From NCBI RefSeq assembly GCF_000305495.1, contig NZ_AJTN02000007.1, positions 1 through 36,360 of the forward strand: DNA of 36,360 nucleotides. The letters run 5' to 3'. The DNA comes from Peribacillus psychrosaccharolyticus ATCC 23296. GTDB lineage: Bacteria > Bacillota > Bacilli > Bacillales > DSM-1321. The notes under the pieces were generated by a model, which ran no database searches, had not been told where the DNA came from, and saw only the letters and a program-made list of their open reading frames with translations. Positions 32,703 through 36,360 of the stretch are shown piece by piece. Position 1 is the first letter of the stretch; each line of letters begins with the position of its first letter. Made by a program: the position numbers and the translations under genes.

Positions 32703-32790
32703 AAACACTCCAAATCGTTCTTTTCAAAGGAGTAGTTATTATTGTTATATACCCGCTTCTTTTAAAGCAAAACCCTTTTCGACAAAATTA

Positions 32791-33573
32791 TTATAATTTT
32801 GCTAGGATAGGGAGTAATTCGTGCAAACTAGTTATTTCATAGTCAGGTGTAACATGATTACGTTCCTTCTCATGCCGGTTAATCCACACAGAAGAAATTC
32901 CTGCTCTTGATGCCCCAAGAATATCCGTCATAAGATTGTCTCCCACCATTACAACTTCCTCTTTTTCCAACTTCATTAACTTTAAGGCATGTTCAAAAAT
33001 GCCTGGATCTGGTTTGCCGCGGCCAAAATTACCTGAAATGACTATTTGGTCAAAATAAGGGACTAATTCTGGCGTGATTTTGAGTTTTGTATGCTGTAAA
33101 TCCGGTGATCCATTGGTTAATAACAGCAGCCGATACTCTTCTTTCAACTGATTCAAAACTTCGTAAGAGTCATCATACACAATCGGATTTTTCCTTCGTT
33201 CAAGCGGAAAAATTTCGGCAAGCTCTTGACCGTAATCAGGGTTGTCAATTCCTAATGCTTGCAACCCTCTTGTCCAAGCATCTTTACGATAACCTGGTAC
33301 AATGTCCTTCATCTTGCGGAAATTCACTTCATCATCGAGAAAGTTCCCCCAAAGCCCTTCAAAAGGATTTATCCCAATCATCTGTGTAAACTCATACGTC
33401 TCATATGATGCATACAGCTCACGTGCTTCTCTCCGCACTGCTTCTTCAAGCTGCTTAACATCAACGCCGAGTTTATGACCAGCAGCCCTGCACGTAGCCT
33501 CAAAAGCTTTTGCCACACTTTGCTGATCCCATAGCAGTGTATCATCCAAATCAAAAAAGATTGCTTTAATCAT
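32791..33573 (-). CDS. HAD-superfamily hydrolase
   Basis: A 260-aa phosphatase of the haloacid dehalogenase superfamily. Motif [10 protein letters not shown] gives the nucleophile Asp and general acid near the N-terminus, motif [12 protein letters not shown], motif [14 protein letters not shown] with Lys, and motif [17 protein letters not shown] helical cap lies between I and II, as in YjjG-type nucleotidases and phosphoglycolate phosphatases. ATG 33573 follows AAGGGGGATG; the ATG at 33582 is too close to the site. The substrate is not predictable. Confidence 0.9.
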   Translation of the reverse strand: MIKAIFFDLDDTLLWDQQSVAKAFEATCRAAGHKLGVDVKQLEEAVRREARELYASYETYEFTQMIGINPFEGLWGNFLDDEVNFRKMKDIVPGYRKDAWTRGLQALGIDNPDYGQELAEIFPLERRKNPIVYDDSYEVLNQLKEEYRLLLLTNGSPDLQHTKLKITPELVPYFDQIVISGNFGRGKPDPGIFEHALKLMKLEKEEVVMVGDNLMTDILGASRAGISSVWINRHEKERNHVTPDYEITSLHELLPILAKL

Positions 33574-33651
33574 ATCTGACATCCCCCTTATGTACCCCAT
33601 TCATAACTCAACTTAATGATAAACTACATTAATCCGTCAAGAAAGAAAAAT

Positions 33652-33677
33652 CCTCAAAAGCATGACTGCCTTTGAGG
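33652..33677 (-). terminator. terminator of the alcohol dehydrogenase gene
   Basis: Stem CCTCAAA with TTTGAGG (33652-33658, 33671-33677), inner GCA/TGC pairs, then ATTTTTC on the minus strand. Confidence 0.7.
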
Positions 33678-33696
33678 AAATTAATTTCTATACTAG

Positions 33697-34836
33697 TTAT
33701 GGTTTTAAAACGACTTTTACACATTCATCTTCATGGTCATTAAAGATTTTGTAGGCTTCGCTTGCTTGTTCTAGAGGAATCTTATGAGAAATAATCTCCG
33801 TTGGATCAAATTCTTTAGCTGTAATCATGTTAAAAATCTTCGGCATTAAATGAATGACTGGTGCTTGTCCCATTTTAAGGTTAATGTTTCTCTCAAATAA
33901 GTTACCTAGTGGGAACATGTTATATTTTGAACCATAAACACCTGTTAGTTGAATCGTTCCAAATTTTCGAACAGCATTCAAACCAATATCGATGGCACTT
34001 AACGTACCTCCCTGCAGCTTCAGCTTTTGCTCAACAGCTTCAACCACAGATTTTTTTCCGTCCATTCCTACACAATCGATTACAACATCTGCGCCGCCGC
34101 TCGTTATTTCTTTAAGGTAACTACCCATATTATTATACTCATCGAAATTATAAATTTCGACTTTATTCATACTCTTGGCACGGTTTAATCGATAAGGAAG
34201 ATTATCAACGGCAATGACTCGTTTTGCTCCCTTCATCCAGGCAAATTTTTGTGCCATTAACCCGATTGGACCGCATCCAAGAACAACTACTGTATCTCCT
34301 TTTTTTACACCAGCATTTTCAACAGACCAATAGGCAGTAGGAAGAACATCTGACATAAACAAAACTGCTTCATCTTCAAGCTCACACGATTCAGGAATAA
34401 TAAACGGCATAAAGTTTCCATACGGTACACGTAGAAATTCAGCTTGTCCACCCGGATAATTCCCATAACGTTCCGTAAACCCAAAATATCCTCCCGTATC
34501 AATATCTTCATTCCTATTTGAATGATCACACTGACTTTCCATATCATGCTCACAATAAAAACAATGACCGCAAGCAATATTGAACGGGAGAACCACTCTG
34601 TCCCCTTTTTTTACTTTAGTCACCTCTGGACCTACTTCTTCTACGATTCCCATCGGTTCATGACCAATTACATAATCCTTCTGCGCAGGCAGCGCACCTT
34701 GATAAATGTGAAGATCCGAACCGCAAATTGCTGTAGAAGTAATCCGCACAATAATATCATCTTTCATTTGAAGTTTTGGATCTTCCACTTGTTTAACTTG
34801 AATATCCTTTGCCCCCTGAAAAGTAACTGCCTTCAT
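33697..34836 (-). CDS. zinc-dependent alcohol dehydrogenase (formaldehyde dehydrogenase-like)
   Basis: A 379-aa medium-chain dehydrogenase. Catalytic zinc ligands are Cys38 (ICGSD), His59 and Glu60 (GHE), and the structural zinc site is CGHCFYCEHDMESQC (Cys89, 92, 95, 103). The NAD site is VVLGCGPIGLMAQ. The insert FGFTERYGNYPGGQAEF and the C-terminal half match the glutathione-independent formaldehyde dehydrogenase subgroup (FdhA-like, B. subtilis YycR type). ATAGGAGG precedes the ATG. Single gene with its own terminator. Substrate not proven. Confidence 0.93.
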   Translation of the reverse strand: MKAVTFQGAKDIQVKQVEDPKLQMKDDIIVRITSTAICGSDLHIYQGALPAQKDYVIGHEPMGIVEEVGPEVTKVKKGDRVVLPFNIACGHCFYCEHDMESQCDHSNRNEDIDTGGYFGFTERYGNYPGGQAEFLRVPYGNFMPFIIPESCELEDEAVLFMSDVLPTAYWSVENAGVKKGDTVVVLGCGPIGLMAQKFAWMKGAKRVIAVDNLPYRLNRAKSMNKVEIYNFDEYNNMGSYLKEITSGGADVVIDCVGMDGKKSVVEAVEQKLKLQGGTLSAIDIGLNAVRKFGTIQLTGVYGSKYNMFPLGNLFERNINLKMGQAPVIHLMPKIFNMITAKEFDPTEIISHKIPLEQASEAYKIFNDHEDECVKVVLKP

Positions 34837-35024
34837 CCAATCATCCTCCTATAGTAAATTAATCTATTATTTGTATACCCATTCGTTAGCTATTTATGTC
34901 ATCTTTTAACTGATTTTAAAAAGAAGTATCTCTATTAATTTGGAAAATAATGTTTAGGATAATTTACATTAGTAATAGAAAAGTTTACTATTAATTTATA
35001 TAAATAATCAGTATAAGGAGTATT

Positions 35025-36246
35025 ATGTTGAAAAATCACGAATATTATCAAAACCAATACCGAATAATTCTTAAAAGTTTTATGGGCATGATTTCTTTCT
35101 TACTTTTAGTCGGTATATCTGTTTCTCCAATCAACTGGAAGAACGACCCTTTTGACATGTCTTTACAAGTTGTATTAATAACAGGAATTATCCTATCGCT
35201 TGATTTTTAATAGTAAAAACGAAGGCCGGCTTTATAAAACTATATTCATAGTTTTAATTACTGTATATTTTTACTTGAAGTTTTGGACCTTCCCTGACAC
35301 AGCAATTATGTTGGCTATATTCGCTATGGCCCCGTTAATCCCGATCTTTTTATTTGATAAAATAGGTTTTTACATTGTTTTTGCTTTAAATTTCATACTT
35401 GGTCCTGTCTTCATCATTGTCATCTCTCAATCTAATCTCCAATATACATATTTGTATGTTTCGTTAGACCCATTTGGCAATACACTTAACTTCATTGCTA
35501 TACAAATAATTTTACTATTTGTATTTATCAGTACAAATAATAGAATGGCCTCAACAAAATCCTTTCACCAAGAACTTCAACAAGCCAAACAATTACATTC
35601 TGTTGGTCAAATGGCCGCCACAATAGCACACGAAATACGAAATCCTATAACAGTAGTAAAAGGATTTGCTCAACTATTAGATCAAAAAGAGGAATTGACC
35701 GAAACAGAAAAATTTTATATCCAGACCATGCTTACTGAACTAGAGTATACTCAAGTCATTATTAATGATTATTTATCATTAGCTAAACAGCAAACAGGTA
35801 TTGTTCAAGTTATCGCCTTAAACGATGAGATTAAAAAAACAGCAGATCTATTAACGAGCTTTGCTAATCAGCGGAACATAGGCATTGTACTAAAACCCAA
35901 TCATGACTTATATATTAAAATGGATCCAATTGAGCTTAAACAGCTTTTAGTTAATATTATTAAAAATGGTATTGAATCAATGGATAAAGCAGGTTTTATT
36001 ACAATAGAAACTGAACAAGATCAGGGTATGGCAAAAATAATGATTACTGATACAGGAGTTGGGCTTACTAAGAATCAAATTGATGTGCTTGGTACTCCTT
36101 TTTACTCACTTAAGGAGCAGGGTACTGGCATTGGTTTAACTGTTTGTTATAATATTGTTCAAAAATATAAAGGAGAAATCCTTGTTACAAGTAAATTTTC
36201 GATCGGGACAACCTTCACCATATACATTCCTTTATGCTCGACATAA
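35025..36246 (+). pseudogene. KinB-like sporulation histidine kinase split by a frameshift
   Basis: Two ORFs in consecutive frames make one kinase. The first (35025-35210, 61 aa, ATG after TAAGGAG) carries membrane segments and stops at GATTTTTAA. The second (35200-36246, which can only start at a TTG without a good site) carries further membrane segments, the H-box IAHEIRNPITVVKG, N-box NIIKNGIESMD, and ATP loops DTGVGL and GTGIGLTV. Removing one T from the T5 run 35204-35208 joins them (SLDFNSKNEGR), giving about 406 aa, close to KinB. Restored, it would be a phosphorelay kinase with five or six membrane segments. As read, the sensor part is separated. Confidence 0.85.
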
Positions 36247-36296
36247 AAAGGCAGCAGGTATAAGTCTTTAATCGACTTATACCTGCTGTCCTTTTT
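36246..36296. terminator. terminator after the histidine kinase gene
   Basis: A long stem (36251-36266 with 36274-36288 and beyond, one bulged T at 36289) followed by CTTTTT; A5 on the other side suggests it also serves the minus-strand gene that ends at 36298. Confidence 0.85.
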
Positions 36297-36297
36297 A

Positions 36298-36360
36298 TTA
36301 AGGAATCATCCAAGATAATACGCCATTTTGCAAGAAGGTCATAATACCAATAAGGATAAC
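36298..36360 (-). CDS. C-terminal end of a membrane protein (partial)
   Basis: The last 20 codons of a minus-strand gene enter from the right edge: VILIGIMTFLQNGVLSWMIP, then TAA at 36298-36300. The hydrophobic run suggests the last membrane segment of a transporter. The convergent terminator just beyond supports a real gene end. Too little is present to name it. Confidence 0.6.
   Translation of the reverse strand, partial: VILIGIMTFLQNGVLSWMIP

Noticed and set aside
32749-32797. Minus-strand coding-like fragment [15 protein letters not shown]-stop after the HAD gene
   Set aside because: No start codon and a stop just upstream in frame; the HAD protein ends naturally before it. Might be a remnant but too short to support.

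Overview
The window looks like a chromosomal segment of a low-GC, endospore-forming member of the Bacillaceae (Bacillus sensu lato; genus not resolvable from sequence alone). The evidence is the AT-rich composition, the strong GGAGG-type ribosome binding sites, the ATG/GTG/TTG start use, and the gene set. That set includes the sporulation pair prkA/yhbH, the queG-yhbB-trmL group, adeR with ald, the DUF47-pit pair and a BmrA-type exporter. From memory, the order queG-yhbB-trmL...prkA-yhbH matches the yhb region of B. subtilis, with extra genes placed in between. There is no phage, plasmid, transposase, CRISPR array or rRNA.

Layout. 1-2.6 kb: an aldo/keto reductase and a lemA-TPM membrane operon, both on the minus strand. 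2.9-4.5 kb: DUF47 regulator plus PiT phosphate transporter. 4.5-5.2 kb: non-coding stretch with a terminator, a 133-bp repeat element and a second hairpin. 5.2-8.5 kb: adeR-like activator, EcsC-family protein, then alanine dehydrogenase. 8.6-12.1 kb, minus strand: Eis-type acetyltransferase, GlcD-type flavin oxidase, proC. 12.1-13.7 kb: a phased 21-bp repeat array, then convergent DNA-repair genes (3-methyladenine glycosylase and SRAP/YedK). 13.7-15.9 kb: a GNAT gene broken by a frameshift, and a RodA/FtsW-family gene with two compensating frameshifts. 16.1-20.5 kb: yhbH, small genes, an SCP2 protein, prkA with a candidate sigma-E promoter. 20.6-25.1 kb: an ABC transporter operon and a two-component system, with a 28-aa membrane peptide encoded divergently. 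25.4-29.0 kb: nitroreductase, trmL, yhbB, queG. 29.0-31.5 kb: B3/4-domain protein and bmrA. 31.7-31.9 kb: three tRNA-Gly(UCC) genes. 32.1-34.8 kb: YbjN-like protein, HAD phosphatase, zinc alcohol dehydrogenase. 35.0-36.2 kb: a KinB-like histidine kinase split by a frameshift. 36.3 kb to the end: the C-terminus of a membrane protein.

The genes are mostly housekeeping, sporulation and stress functions in short operons, most closed by clear intrinsic terminators. The least ordinary items are: five exactly 21-bp-spaced ATTCCCGTC-like motifs before the glycosylase gene; direct GGTTAA repeats between the two-component system and its ABC operon; the 28-aa membrane peptide beside that system; a structured intergenic repeat in long and short forms; and single-base indels in three genes, mostly in T-runs, which are either real lesions or sequencing errors. 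No clearly new multi-gene system is evident.
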